Assembly: GCF_015694725.1 (NCBI RefSeq)
Contig: NZ_JADQDQ010000007.1
Span: 62,001-126,000 of the forward strand
Reading direction: 5' to 3'
Source: Hymenobacter jeongseonensis
Lineage (GTDB): Bacteria; Bacteroidota; Bacteroidia; Cytophagales; Hymenobacteraceae
Length of the DNA stretch: 64,000 bases
Part shown: positions 18,519-27,295 of the stretch, piece after piece
Position numbering within the stretch: position 1 is the first letter of the stretch
Layout: each line of letters opens with the position of its first letter
Program-made: the position numbers and the translations under genes
The notes under the pieces: generated by a model
Database searches by the model: none
Seen by the model: the letters and a program-made list of their open reading frames with translations, nothing else
Told to the model about the DNA's origin: nothing

Positions 18519-19187
18519 TTATTGCCGCACCATTTCCCGCCAAGGAACCCACAGCCCGGCATAGCGGGCTATTTGCTGCTCCTGCCGGCGAGTCCTTGGC
18601 GTTAGCAGCCAATACGCGTGGTCCTTTGAGCCCATGCGCCGCACCGCGCCCGTAGCTAGCACCGCAAGGCGCAAGGTGTCGTTGCCCAACCGCTGCCAAC
18701 TCAACCGACGACCGTCGAGCAGCAGGCGCTCCACGTTCCACTGCTCATCAGCACCGGGTTGACTCACGTAGTACGCGCCCCGGTACCACCGCACCCGGCC
18801 CTTAAAATCCGGCGTGAGGGCACACACCGTGTCGCGAGCCCACTCATCCAGCCACAGCGTATCGGCTTGGCCGGGTCGCAGCCGCACACTGCCCGTGTTA
18901 TGCGGGTGCCAGATGCCGAGCTTTTTGCTTGCGTCGTTAAGTTTCAACGAATCCAGTTTCTGCACCGTCGTTGCAAACGTCCACATCGTTTCTGACCAAA
19001 CCATGGTGGGCGTAATGAGCAGACGTCTGGTCGAGTCATCAGGCATAATATACCAGCCCTGATGCCGCGCTGGGAACCCCTTTAGATTAGGAGCCGAGGC
19101 CAGAAACGGCTGCGAAAAATACACCGATTGCGAGTCCTCGCAGGAGGTCAGTAGCAGCGCTAATATTCCTAGAAAAAGCAGGCGCAT
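18519..19187 (-). CDS. Hypothetical lipoprotein
   Basis: The 222-residue product has a short signal peptide with lipobox LLTSC (Cys16). The mature part alternates short beta-like strands with charged turns: FPARHQGWYIMPDDSTRRLLIT, LRPGQADTLWLDEW, RWYRGAYYVSQ. That is consistent with a small beta-rich outer-membrane-anchored protein. I recognise no family. It ends 10 bases from the convergent lipoprotein gene. Upstream, 56 bases away, the aldehyde dehydrogenase gene ends on the same strand, so read-through from that gene is possible. No catalytic or metal-binding motif is visible. Confidence 0.7.
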   Translation of the reverse strand: MRLLFLGILALLLTSCEDSQSVYFSQPFLASAPNLKGFPARHQGWYIMPDDSTRRLLITPTMVWSETMWTFATTVQKLDSLKLNDASKKLGIWHPHNTGSVRLRPGQADTLWLDEWARDTVCALTPDFKGRVRWYRGAYYVSQPGADEQWNVERLLLDGRRLSWQRLGNDTLRLAVLATGAVRRMGSKDHAYWLLTPRTRRQEQQIARYAGLWVPWREMVRQ

Positions 19188-19243
19188 GGCAGCAAGTTGA
19201 GTTAGCTATTAATGCCATATGCAGCCCTTCGTAACCTACCTGC

Positions 19244-20707
19244 CTACAAATACTTCACCAGCAGCCCAATCAGTCGGCGCACTTTGGGCGTGTAGGGCGG
19301 GTACATGGCTTTGATGCCGGTGAAGCCCACGCGCTGGCGCATCACGCCTTTTTCGTTGCTGAAGGCCAGGAAACCGGAATGGCCGTGCGCCTTGCCGAGG
19401 CCGCTGTTGCCCACGCCGCCGGTGGGCAGCTCGGGGTGCGCAAAGTGTAGCACCGTCTCGTTCACGCCGGCGCCGCCAGCCGATACGTTTTCCAGCAAAT
19501 AGCGCCGGTTTTCGGCATTGCTGCTGAACACATACTGGGCCAGGGGTTTGAGGCGGGCGTTGATGTAGTCGGCGGTTTCGTTCAGATTTTTGAAAGTGAG
19601 CACGGGCAGCAGCGGGCCAAAAATCTCCTCTTCCAGAATGCGCGCCCCAGCCGGCACGTTGGTCAGAATGGTGGGTTCGATGTAGTTCTGCGAGCCATCG
19701 ACGGTGCCGCCGGCGGCCACGGTAGCGCCGCGGGTTTGGGCATCTTCCAACAAACCGGCGAGGCGGGCAAAATGGTGCTGGTTGACCACCCGCGCCAGTG
19801 AGTCGGACTGCTGAATGCCGCCCCCATCGGGGTTGTAGGCCCGCTGAATGGCCGCTGCCAGCTCCTTGAGCAGCGCCGGCTGCACGCTTTCCTGCACCAG
19901 CAGGTAGTCGGGGGCCACGCAGGTTTGGCCGTTGTTGAGGAATTTGCCCCACACGATTTTCTCGGCCGCGTCGCGCAGATTGGCGGTTTCGTCCACCACG
20001 GCGGGGTTTTTGCCGCCCAGCTCCAGCGTGAGGCCGCTGAGGTGCTGGGCCGCGGCGCGCATTACAATTTTGCCCACCTCGGGGCTGCCAGTGAAGAAAA
20101 TATGGTCCCAAGGCAGTTTCAGCAGCTCGGTGGCCACTTCCTTGTCGCCCTGAATGAGCACCACTTCTTCGGGCCGAAACAGCTCCTCGCACATGCGCTG
20201 CAACAGGGCCGACGTAGCTGGCGTTTGCTCGGCGGGCTTGATGACCACGGCGTTGCCGGCCGCAATAGCCGATATCAGCGGGCCCACGGCCAGATAGAAC
20301 GGGTAGTTCCAGGGCGAAATAATCAGGACCACGCCCTTGGGCTCTACCTGCACCCAGGAACGGGTGCCCAGCAGCGCCATCGACGTGCCCACCGACCGCG
20401 GGGCCATCCACTGCTTCAGGTGCTTTACGGTGTGCTTGAGTTCGACCAACGAAGTCCAGATTTCGGTCATGTCCGTTTCGGCCGCGGGCTTGCGAAAGTC
20501 GGCCAGCAGGGCTTCGTGAATGGCCGGGCGGTTGGCGTGCAGCCAGTCGTGCAGCTTTTGCAGGCGGGCACGGCGCTCGGCCACACCTTCGCGGCGCAGA
20601 GCCGGTGCCCGCTGGCGCAACGCCTCAAACTGGGCTTGGAAGGCATTGGCCGCTGGCGAATTCGCCGGAACGGACGCAGCAGAAGGCACTGAAACGGCAG
20701 AGTGCAT
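19244..20707 (-). CDS. Aldehyde dehydrogenase, ALDH3-like
   Basis: Starting at the ATG at 20707 gives 487 residues; the frame is open 66 bases further upstream, but that stretch adds no conserved sequence. The active-site pair is complete: Glu229 in LTLELGGKNP and the nucleophile Cys263 in NNGQTCVAPDY. The NAD-binding region (ISPWNYPFYLAVGPLISAIAAGNAVVIKPAE, FFTGSPEVGK) and the C-terminal FSNEKGVMRQR segment match class 3 fatty-aldehyde dehydrogenases, which oxidise medium and long aliphatic aldehydes to acids. The C terminus ends in a mildly hydrophobic helix, as in membrane-associated relatives. A functional link to the GMC alcohol oxidase 3 kb away is plausible (alcohol to aldehyde to acid) but not shown. 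Confidence 0.92.
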   Translation of the reverse strand: MHSAVSVPSAASVPANSPAANAFQAQFEALRQRAPALRREGVAERRARLQKLHDWLHANRPAIHEALLADFRKPAAETDMTEIWTSLVELKHTVKHLKQWMAPRSVGTSMALLGTRSWVQVEPKGVVLIISPWNYPFYLAVGPLISAIAAGNAVVIKPAEQTPATSALLQRMCEELFRPEEVVLIQGDKEVATELLKLPWDHIFFTGSPEVGKIVMRAAAQHLSGLTLELGGKNPAVVDETANLRDAAEKIVWGKFLNNGQTCVAPDYLLVQESVQPALLKELAAAIQRAYNPDGGGIQQSDSLARVVNQHHFARLAGLLEDAQTRGATVAAGGTVDGSQNYIEPTILTNVPAGARILEEEIFGPLLPVLTFKNLNETADYINARLKPLAQYVFSSNAENRRYLLENVSAGGAGVNETVLHFAHPELPTGGVGNSGLGKAHGHSGFLAFSNEKGVMRQRVGFTGIKAMYPPYTPKVRRLIGLLVKYL

Positions 20708-20842
20708 AAGCAGAAGCAATGGGCAAGCCAACCATTGGGCAGCGGCTCGCTGAAAGATACGCCGCCCGCCCAATATTGGGAGCGAAAAAGCACCAGGGAA
20801 AGTTGCCGCGGGCTCACCGCTAACGCGGGGCGATGTCTTGGT

Positions 20843-20850
20843 TACCTTTG
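20843..20850 (+). promoter_or_regulatory. Candidate -7 promoter element
   Basis: TACCTTTG, an exact TAnnTTTG box, lies in the divergent region upstream of the PAP2 gene. Transcription from here would start near 20857 and leave a leader of about 95 bases before the GTG at 20953. Confidence 0.4.
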
Positions 20851-20952
20851 CAGCTTGTTTCGGGCGTTTTTCCGCGCCATCTATTTCGCATTATGCTCCC
20901 TGTTATCAGGGCTTTATTGAGGGCAGCGCTGCTGCTATATTCCTATTTCTGA

Positions 20953-22158
20953 GTGGTTGATTGTTGTTTCCGCGGCGCCGTGCGGGTAGTTATTGCGCTA
21001 GTTGTTAGTGGTGTTTTTGTTTGCCCCAGCGCCGCCGCTTCCCTGCCGCGCACAGTGGCTCTATTGCCTTTACCCGACACTTCATGGCTGGGTGGCAGGG
21101 CCGATACCATCATCGGCGTCCCCCAGGACACGGCCAGGCAAACGGTCCGAAAGCCCCGGCCAGCGGCCGCGCCGGCCGATACCGTGTTCCCGGCCCGCAA
21201 TGCGCAGGGCCGCTTTTCAACCTACACCGTGGCGCCGGGCGTCAGCTGGCACTACGCCAAGCCCCGCCCCTTTCAGTGGTTGCTGCACATTCCGCGCGAC
21301 CTGGGCCAGTTTCCCGGGTATGCGTTCCAGAAGGAAAACACCAACACGCTGACGGGGCTGGCCGTGAGCTCGGTGGTGCTGTGGGTGGCCGACCAAGCTC
21401 TTGTCGATGCATCGCAGGATTTGGGGCGAGGCCTGCACCTATCGGCTAGCAGCACCTCCAAAACCCTGGTTCAGGTTCCGTTTCGCATCGGGGCGGCCAA
21501 TTTGCCTTTGGAATTCAACGTGCCCGACAACCTGAACAGCGCATTCTCTTACCTTGGCAATTGCTGGACGCACCTCGCCATTGCGAGCGGCTTTTGGGTG
21601 TACGGCGGCCTGCGCCAAGACAACCGCACGCTCCAAACCTCCAGCCAGTTGGGCGAAGCCATTCTTGCGTCGGGCCTAGTAGTGCAAGCCCTCCAGCGCA
21701 GCACTGGTCGCCAGCGTCCTTTGGTGGCCACCGAGGAGCGGGGCAAGTGGGAACCGTTTCCCTCCTTCCGCCGCTACCAGCACCAGGTGCCCAACTACGG
21801 CGCCTTCCCCGGCGGGCACTTGGCAACGGCCATGGCCACCGTCACCGTTATTGCCGATAATTATCCGGAACACCGGTTTATTCGCCCGCTGGGCTACTCC
21901 CTGATGGGCCTGTTGGGCTATTCCCTGCTCAACAACGGCATGCACTGGGCCAGCAACTACCCCATCGGCATTGCCCTGGGCTACGCCTTTGCCAAAATTG
22001 CCGTGCGCAACGGCCGCACCCGCGTCGAACCTGCTCCAGACCCCGCGGCAACGGGCCCGCTGGCCCCCGCCAAACGGCGTCCCTGGTACCGCCAAGGCTC
22101 GTTTTCCCCCTACACCTTTGGTCCCTTCACCGGCGCCTCCTGGAAGCTGCGCTGGTAG
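20953..22158 (+). CDS. PAP2-superfamily membrane protein with degenerate catalytic motifs
   Basis: The frame opens at a GTG directly after an in-frame TGA and encodes 401 residues with a signal-like first segment (VVIALVVSGVFVCPSAAA). The start is uncertain; a GTG at 20980 is an alternative. The C-terminal half aligns with the PAP2 phosphatase core, but key residues differ from the family consensus KxxxxxxRP / PSGH / SRxxxxxHxxxD. Here I read QRSTGRQRP (Lys to Gln), FPGGH (Ser to Gly) and SLLNNGMHWASN (Arg to Leu, Asp to Asn), with both histidines kept. Family members remove phosphate from lipids such as undecaprenyl pyrophosphate or phosphatidic acid. This one may be inactive or have altered chemistry. 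A possible promoter lies at 20843. Confidence 0.8.
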   Translation: MVDCCFRGAVRVVIALVVSGVFVCPSAAASLPRTVALLPLPDTSWLGGRADTIIGVPQDTARQTVRKPRPAAAPADTVFPARNAQGRFSTYTVAPGVSWHYAKPRPFQWLLHIPRDLGQFPGYAFQKENTNTLTGLAVSSVVLWVADQALVDASQDLGRGLHLSASSTSKTLVQVPFRIGAANLPLEFNVPDNLNSAFSYLGNCWTHLAIASGFWVYGGLRQDNRTLQTSSQLGEAILASGLVVQALQRSTGRQRPLVATEERGKWEPFPSFRRYQHQVPNYGAFPGGHLATAMATVTVIADNYPEHRFIRPLGYSLMGLLGYSLLNNGMHWASNYPIGIALGYAFAKIAVRNGRTRVEPAPDPAATGPLAPAKRRPWYRQGSFSPYTFGPFTGASWKLRW

Positions 22159-22243
22159 CTGAGGCGCGTGGCCAAGCCTGGTTCCGCACGCGGCAACTAC
22201 GGGTTTGTAGCTAAGTTCGCGGCTTCTACTATTGCGTAGTCTT

Positions 22244-22597
22244 ATGAAGCAATTTTTCCTTGCCCTGTGCCTGACGGCGGGCACCGTGGCCGCAGCCAAT
22301 GCCCAAGCGCCGGCCCCCAACGCGGCCAACGGCCAGCGCCTCGAAGAATACTGCCAGGTCACGGCCCGGCCCAAGCTCAACGGCCGCTATGTCATCGCCA
22401 TTGATTACGGCCAGCGGCAAAAACTCATTTCCGAAAACCTGTTCCGCGACGCAACCGGAAAGAGTGTGGAGTTCAACTCGGCAATGGATGCGCTGAACTG
22501 GCTGAGCGCCCAAGGCTGGGAATTGGCCAGCACGTTTGTGTTGGTGGAAGACAACAGCAGCGTGGCGTACTACGTGCTGCGGCGGCGTCCGGCGTAG
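22244..22597 (+). CDS. Small secreted protein, DUF4177-like
   Basis: The ATG at 22244 gives a signal peptide (FFLALCLTAGTVAAANAQ) and a 117-residue product. The mature part resembles the small DUF4177 fold by pattern: YVIAIDYGQRQKLISENLF, then an amphipathic helix ending in DALNWLSAQGWELASTFVLVEDNSSVAYYVLRRR. The GWEL motif followed by a terminal beta strand is the recognisable part. Function of that family is unknown. The gene stops one base before the convergent cupredoxin gene, so the two transcripts must overlap. No partner gene can be assigned. Confidence 0.7.
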   Translation: MKQFFLALCLTAGTVAAANAQAPAPNAANGQRLEEYCQVTARPKLNGRYVIAIDYGQRQKLISENLFRDATGKSVEFNSAMDALNWLSAQGWELASTFVLVEDNSSVAYYVLRRRPA

Positions 22598-22598
22598 G

Positions 22599-22976
22599 CT
22601 ATTTCACCACTAGGCTGCCCCGCAGCATGCCCATGCCGCAGGTGAATTCGAACCGGCCGGGCTTATCGGGCAGCAGCTCCACCAGCGTGGTTTTGAACGC
22701 TGGCAGGTCGCGCCTAATGCTGAAGTCCGGAAACAGCACCTCTTCCGAGCAGCTGTTTTCCTCGTCGCGGTAGAAACTCAGCTGCACGGGTTTGCCGCGT
22801 TCCACCTCAATCACATCGGGCGAGTACCCGCCCTTCACGGTGATGTCGACCTCCTGCACGCCGCTGGAAGAGGAAACCGCGCTGGCCGTTTGGCGCGCCG
22901 AGAAGAAGAAATACCACACCACAAAGGCCACCAGCGCCAGCCCCGTCAGGGTCACAATAATTTCTGCCGTGTCCAT
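22599..22976 (-). CDS. Membrane-anchored cupredoxin-domain protein
   Basis: The 125-residue protein has one N-terminal membrane helix (IIVTLTGLALVAFVVWYFFFSA) and a cupredoxin-like domain of about 90 residues facing the periplasm. The sequence VDITVKGGYSPDVIEVERGKPVQLSFYRDE begins the domain. Candidate metal ligands are Cys in NSCSEE and Cys/Met in FTCGMGMLRG near the end, an arrangement seen in small cupredoxins encoded beside copper ATPases. It lies five bases downstream of the copA-like gene on the same strand, strongly suggesting co-transcription. A role in receiving or handing over copper (or silver) in the periplasm is inference from context. Confidence 0.88.
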   Translation of the reverse strand: MDTAEIIVTLTGLALVAFVVWYFFFSARQTASAVSSSSGVQEVDITVKGGYSPDVIEVERGKPVQLSFYRDEENSCSEEVLFPDFSIRRDLPAFKTTLVELLPDKPGRFEFTCGMGMLRGSLVVK

Positions 22977-22981
22977 AACCG

Positions 22982-25255
22982 TTAGTTTTTAAGGGGCGTG
23001 AAGCCGCGCAGCCGCAGCGAATTTGTGAGCACCGACACCGAGCTCAGGGCCATGGCCGCGGCCGCTAGCATGGGAGACAGCAGCCAGCCGAACACCGGAT
23101 ACAGCAGCCCGGCGGCCACCGGAATGCCCAGTGTGTTGTAGATAAAGGCAAAAAACAGGTTTTGCTTGATGGTCCGAATGGTTTGGCGCGACAGCTCGAT
23201 GGCCGTGACCACGCCCTGCAAATCGGAGCGCATGAGAGTGATGCCGGCGGCTTCCATCGCCACGTCGGTGCCGCCGCCCATAGCCAGGCCGATATCCGCT
23301 TGGGCCAGCGCCGGCGCGTCGTTGATGCCGTCGCCCACCATGGCCACGATGCGGCCCTCGGCTTGCAGCGCCTTCACCTTGCCGGCCTTGTCCTGGGGCA
23401 ACACTTCGGCGAAATACCGCTTGATGCCCACCTGCTGCGCCACCTGGGCGGCGGTTTGCGGGTTGTCGCCGGTCATCATCACCACTTCCAGGCCCAGGGC
23501 CTGCAGGCGTTTGATGGCAGCGGCGGAGGTGTCGCGCACGGTATCGGCCACGCCAATCAGGCCTACGGCTTGCCCGGCCACAGCCACGTAGAGCACCGTT
23601 TTGGCCTGGGCCAGCAGCCCGTCGGCCTGCTGCTGCAGAGCCGGCAAAATGTTGATGCCCGCTTCGGCCAGTAGCCGGGAGTTGCCGATTAATACCGCTT
23701 GTCCATCCACGGCAGCCGACGCGCCTTTGCCTTCCACGGCCCGAAAACCGGTGGCGGCCAAGGGCGTGGCTTGCTGCGCATCGGCGTAGCGCACCACGGC
23801 CTCCGCCAGCGGGTGTTCCGATTGCCGTTCTACGGCTGCTACTATCGGCAGCAGGTGGCCGACATTCTGTCCGTCGGCCGCTACAAAATCCGTCACGGCG
23901 GGCTCGCCGCGGGTGATGGTGCCGGTTTTATCAAGCAACACGGTGTTTACCTGATACGCTTTTTCCAAGGATTCGGCGTTGCGAATGAGCACGCCGTGCT
24001 CGGCTCCTTTGCCGGTGCTCACCATGATGGCGGTAGGCGTGGCCAGCCCCAGCGCACAAGGACAGGCAATGATGAGCACGGCCACAAAGTTGACCAACGC
24101 CAGCGGCAGGCGGGTTTCCAACGGCGCCAAATCGAACCACAGCACAAAGGTGAGAATGGCAATGACGACCACCGTGGGCACAAAAATGGCGCTCACCTTA
24201 TCGGCCAGCCGCTGAATGGGCGCGCGGCTGCCCTGGGCATCTTCCACCAGCTTCACAATCTGGGCGAGCATGGTATCGGCGCCTACTTTGGTCACGCGGA
24301 AGCGGAAGCTGCCGGTTTTGTTGAGCGTGGCACCAAAGACCGGGTCGCTGGGCTTTTTCTCGACGGGCAGGCTTTCGCCGGTGAGCATGGCTTCGTCCAG
24401 GGCCGAGTGCCCTTCCTCAATAATGCCGTCGGTGGCGACCTTTTCGCCGGGTCGCACCACCACCACATCGCCGAGCTGCACTTGCTCGATGGGCACGTCC
24501 ACTTCCTGGCCGCCGGGGCGCACCACGCGGGCGGTTTTGGCCTGCAAGCCCATGAGCGTGCGGATGGCAGCCGACGTCTGGGTTTTGGCGCGCAGCTCCA
24601 GCACTTTGCCCAGCAAAATGAGGGCGATGATGGTGGCCGTGGTGTCGTAATACACTTCGGGCATCAGCCCGCGGCGGGTGAAAAAGCCCGGCACCACGGT
24701 GGCGGCCAGGCTGTAGAGAAACGCCGCTCCGGTGCCCACGGCAATGAGCGTGTCCATGTTGGCGGCGCGGTGCTTGAAGCCGTTCCAGGCCGAGCTGTAG
24801 AACTCCCGGCCGCTGTAGCCCAGCACCGGCAAGGTGAGCAACAGCAGACCGTAGTTGAGCCACTGCATGTTCACGCGCTCCATCGCGGCGGGCCAAAGCA
24901 TGAGCATGCTCAGCGGCATGATGACGAGCGCCAGGCCGGCGGCCACACCAAACCGACGCTTGAGCTTTTGGTAGGCCAGGGCTTTCTGGCGGTCGATTTC
25001 GGCGCTGCGCTCGGCGGCGCTGGTGTCAGGGGGCCGCTCGGTTACGCCGTAGCCGGCATTCACCACGGCCTCCTTCAAGCTGGCCGGCGTGGCTTGGCTG
25101 GGAACGTAGTCAACGGTGGCTTTTTCGGTGGCGAAGTTGACCACCGCCCGCTGCACGCCGGGCGTGCGGCTGAGCGACTTCTCCACGAAGGACGCGCAGG
25201 AGGCACAGGTCATGCCTTCGATGTCGAGGGTCTCGGTTTTGGTGGTCGGTTCCAT
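22982..25255 (-). CDS. copA: Copper-translocating P1B-type ATPase
   Basis: The 757-residue protein carries one N-terminal HMA metal-binding domain (GMTCASC, Cys17 and Cys20) and then eight membrane segments. The transport motif CPC is at residues 398-400 ([12 protein letters not shown]), the phosphorylated Asp442 is in DKTGTITRG, and a hinge motif [14 protein letters not shown] follows. CPC with an MxxxS pattern near the last helices is typical of Cu(I)/Ag(I) exporters (P1B-1), which pump metal from cytoplasm to periplasm. Neighbours support this: a cupredoxin downstream, and a divergent RND efflux operon with metal-binding lipoproteins upstream. TTCCTTTG at 25322-25329 on the minus strand could be a weak -7 element. 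No CopY or CueR regulator gene is seen next to it. Confidence 0.95.
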   Translation of the reverse strand: MEPTTKTETLDIEGMTCASCASFVEKSLSRTPGVQRAVVNFATEKATVDYVPSQATPASLKEAVVNAGYGVTERPPDTSAAERSAEIDRQKALAYQKLKRRFGVAAGLALVIMPLSMLMLWPAAMERVNMQWLNYGLLLLTLPVLGYSGREFYSSAWNGFKHRAANMDTLIAVGTGAAFLYSLAATVVPGFFTRRGLMPEVYYDTTATIIALILLGKVLELRAKTQTSAAIRTLMGLQAKTARVVRPGGQEVDVPIEQVQLGDVVVVRPGEKVATDGIIEEGHSALDEAMLTGESLPVEKKPSDPVFGATLNKTGSFRFRVTKVGADTMLAQIVKLVEDAQGSRAPIQRLADKVSAIFVPTVVVIAILTFVLWFDLAPLETRLPLALVNFVAVLIIACPCALGLATPTAIMVSTGKGAEHGVLIRNAESLEKAYQVNTVLLDKTGTITRGEPAVTDFVAADGQNVGHLLPIVAAVERQSEHPLAEAVVRYADAQQATPLAATGFRAVEGKGASAAVDGQAVLIGNSRLLAEAGINILPALQQQADGLLAQAKTVLYVAVAGQAVGLIGVADTVRDTSAAAIKRLQALGLEVVMMTGDNPQTAAQVAQQVGIKRYFAEVLPQDKAGKVKALQAEGRIVAMVGDGINDAPALAQADIGLAMGGGTDVAMEAAGITLMRSDLQGVVTAIELSRQTIRTIKQNLFFAFIYNTLGIPVAAGLLYPVFGWLLSPMLAAAAMALSSVSVLTNSLRLRGFTPLKN

Positions 25256-25634
25256 AATTGGTTATCAACAAATCGGGGTTTGGCACCGTTCAGCGCAAAA
25301 TCAATCCCCGGAAATACGGTGCAAAGGAACGGCCGCCGCAGTCCCGGACTGGTACGAAATCCATCCAAAATCTTGCATAATTTGTCCTTCTGCTTGGCCG
25401 GGCGCCACTACAAAATCACGCCATTAAGTAGCATAATTTGGCGCTGCCGCGAAGCGTTATCCCTTTTGGCGCCGGGCTGAAACTTTGCCTGCCCGCTATC
25501 TACAACCCAATTTGGAGTGCTGGCTGAACGCGTGGTGGCTTACCCCTAGTAGGCGTTGCGCCGAACTGTGGCGGCGGGGCAGCTGTTTGCATTCCAGCCA
25601 GACCTTCTACTTTTGCGGTTGCTTAGTCGCTGTC
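25256..25634. other. Divergent regulatory region of the metal island
   Basis: These 379 bases lie between copA (minus) and the Cys-rich protein gene (plus). They contain a good Bacteroidota promoter for the plus direction (25586-25615) and a weaker -7-like box for copA (about 25322-25329, minus). I see no convincing operator palindrome and no RNA gene. An open plus-strand frame through part of it shows no coding character. Confidence 0.5.
25586..25615 (+). promoter_or_regulatory. Bacteroidota-type promoter (TTTG-n18-TACTTTTG)
   Basis: TTTG at 25586-25589 and TACTTTTG at 25608-25615 are 18 bases apart, the spacing and sequence of the phylum's housekeeping promoter. The ATG of the next gene is 19 bases downstream. 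Confidence 0.65.
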
Positions 25635-26120
25635 ATGTTCCGTAGCCTGTTCCTTTTCCGACGCTTGCTGGCGACGACCTTTTTGGCCGTCTTCGTCAAC
25701 GTGTTCGTGGGCCAGTGCTACTGCGCCGGCATGACCCCGCCAAAGGCAGCAAGCGCCCTGAAGCAGGAACCGGCGGCCAAGCCCCTGCCGATGAAACCGG
25801 GCCACGCCTGTTGCAAAGCAGGAGGCAAGCAGAAACCAGCAGCGTCTGAACGCAGCAGCTTATCGCCCCAGCAGAAACAGTCCGACCAAGGCAACTGCTG
25901 CAAAGACAAGTCGACCAAGCTGCTCTCGACGCTGGCAGCCCCCGTCGAGAAGCAGTTAGTTGCCACTAGCCCGGCCTTGTTGCCGGAGGCCACGGCCTTC
26001 CACTTTCGCCCGGCTGCGGGCCAGTGGGACCGTACCAGCGCGGTTGTTCTGGTGCTCCGCGAGCACCTGCCGCCCAAAATACCCGATATCCGCATTTTCA
26101 TTCAGTCCCTGACAGTCTGA
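25635..26120 (+). CDS. Cys-rich small secreted protein of the metal island
   Basis: The ATG at 25635, just downstream of a well-formed promoter, starts a 161-residue protein with a signal-like hydrophobic stretch (LLATTFLAVFVNVFVGQ). Six cysteines follow in three pairs (QCYCAG, HACCKAG, NCCKD) in a Lys/Gln-rich, low-complexity middle. The end reads REHLPPKIPDIRIFIQSLTV. The order of a CxC, CC, a PP near the end and a short hydrophobic tail recalls the small HYC_CC_PP-type proteins of this phylum, but I cannot confirm membership. Paired Cys and the position at the head of the efflux cluster suggest periplasmic metal binding. A strong terminator follows directly, so it may be expressed at a higher level than the genes behind it. 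Confidence 0.7.
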   Translation: MFRSLFLFRRLLATTFLAVFVNVFVGQCYCAGMTPPKAASALKQEPAAKPLPMKPGHACCKAGGKQKPAASERSSLSPQQKQSDQGNCCKDKSTKLLSTLAAPVEKQLVATSPALLPEATAFHFRPAAGQWDRTSAVVLVLREHLPPKIPDIRIFIQSLTV

Positions 26121-26136
26121 TTGTTCTGACGCGCTG

Positions 26137-26183
26137 AGGCTCGCCCCGGCATAGCTGTGCTATGCTTGGGGGCGAGCCTTTTT
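26137..26183 (+). terminator. Intrinsic terminator after the Cys-rich protein gene
   Basis: Stem AGGCTCGCCCC (26137-26147) pairs with GGGGCGAGCCT (26169-26179). The loop carries a second small palindrome (CATAG...CTATG), and a T-run follows. It lies 17 bases past the stop at 26120. Confidence 0.75.
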
Positions 26184-26308
26184 GTTGGCCCGGCGCCCGG
26201 GGCGCCCTTCCTCCTCCTCACGGTTTTTCTTGCTTTCCTGATAACTAGTGTCTCCCTGCCGCAGTTGGCAGCGGGCAGCCCATTCTGTTTCATTCAAATT
26301 CGCATTTT

Positions 26309-27256
26309 ATGTTTCGCATTTCCGTTTCCCTGCTGGCTCTGGCCAGCGTATTTGCCACCGCCAGTTGCTCCTCCGACTCTGCCTCGAGCAGCTCAACCGA
26401 TACCGTGACCACCGCCACCAACGGCCCGGCCGAAGGCACCGCCGAACACGCCGGGGGCCACATTTACTCCTGCCCCATGCACCCCGAGGTGACGAGCACC
26501 AAAGAGGGCGAAAAGTGCCCCAAATGCGGCATGAACCTCGAACACACCGACAAAGTAGCCAACGGCAAAACCTACCAGATGCAGTTTGCGGTGCAGCCCG
26601 CGCCGCCGGTGGCCGGCACGCCCGCCACGCTCAGCTTTAAGCCCCAGGAAGCCGGCAACGAGGCCGCGCCCGTGCCGCTGGCTGTGGTGCACGAGAAGAA
26701 AATCCATCTCATCATCGTGAGCAAAGACCTGGGCCAGTTCTACCACGAACACCCCGAATACACCGCCCAGGGCGACTACCGCGTGCAATACACCTTCCCG
26801 AAGGGCGGCGACTACGTGCTGTTTCAGGACTACACACCGGCCGGGGCCGGCCACCAGCTGGGCCGCCAGCCCCTCACGGTGAAAGGCGCGGCGTATGCGC
26901 CGGTGAAGTTCAAAAACGACGACATGCAGTGGGCGCAGGACGGCTACCAGGCCACGCTCTCGTTTGACAAGGCGCTGACCGTGGGGCAGCCGCTGGGCAT
27001 GCAAATCACCATCAGCAAGGGCGGGCAGCCGGTAACGGACCTTGACAATTACCTCGGCGCGCTGGGCCACGTCGTGGTTATCAGCGAAGACACGGAGCAG
27101 TACCTGCACGTACACCCCAATGAGCAGGCCGACAAAGGCCCGGCCATCGGCTTCAACACCAACTTCGAGAAGCCCGGCCTGTACCGCGTGTTCCTGCAGT
27201 TCAACCACGGCGGCAAAATCCACACCGGCGATTTCACCATCAACGTGAAGGGCTAA
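26309..27256 (+). CDS. Heavy-metal-binding lipoprotein (HMBD plus two His-motif repeats)
   Basis: This 315-residue lipoprotein (lipobox TASC, Cys20) carries an HMBD heavy-metal-binding motif at about residues 51-75, YSCPMHPE then CPKCGM, with four possible Cys/His/Met ligands. The remaining 215 residues form two related beta domains, each with an HxHP motif: FYHEHPEY near 147-154 and YLHVHPNE near 266-273. Each motif is followed by GDYRVQYTF / GLYRVFLQF strands and an outward strand ending PLTVKG / TINVKG. The repeated His motifs suggest a duplicated metal-binding unit. Adjacent genes encode another HMBD protein and an RND efflux pump, so a periplasmic metal buffer or donor to the pump is the likely role (inference). 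The 39-base gap to the next gene suggests an operon. Confidence 0.85.
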   Translation: MFRISVSLLALASVFATASCSSDSASSSSTDTVTTATNGPAEGTAEHAGGHIYSCPMHPEVTSTKEGEKCPKCGMNLEHTDKVANGKTYQMQFAVQPAPPVAGTPATLSFKPQEAGNEAAPVPLAVVHEKKIHLIIVSKDLGQFYHEHPEYTAQGDYRVQYTFPKGGDYVLFQDYTPAGAGHQLGRQPLTVKGAAYAPVKFKNDDMQWAQDGYQATLSFDKALTVGQPLGMQITISKGGQPVTDLDNYLGALGHVVVISEDTEQYLHVHPNEQADKGPAIGFNTNFEKPGLYRVFLQFNHGGKIHTGDFTINVKG

Positions 27257-27295
27257 GTTCCCGGTCGTTTTTCATCTTTTAACCCCACCCAACCA

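Noticed and set aside
23699..25480. A 593-codon plus-strand frame opposite copA
   Set aside because: Shadow of the CopA coding sequence, with Gly/His-rich composition and no recognisable domain.
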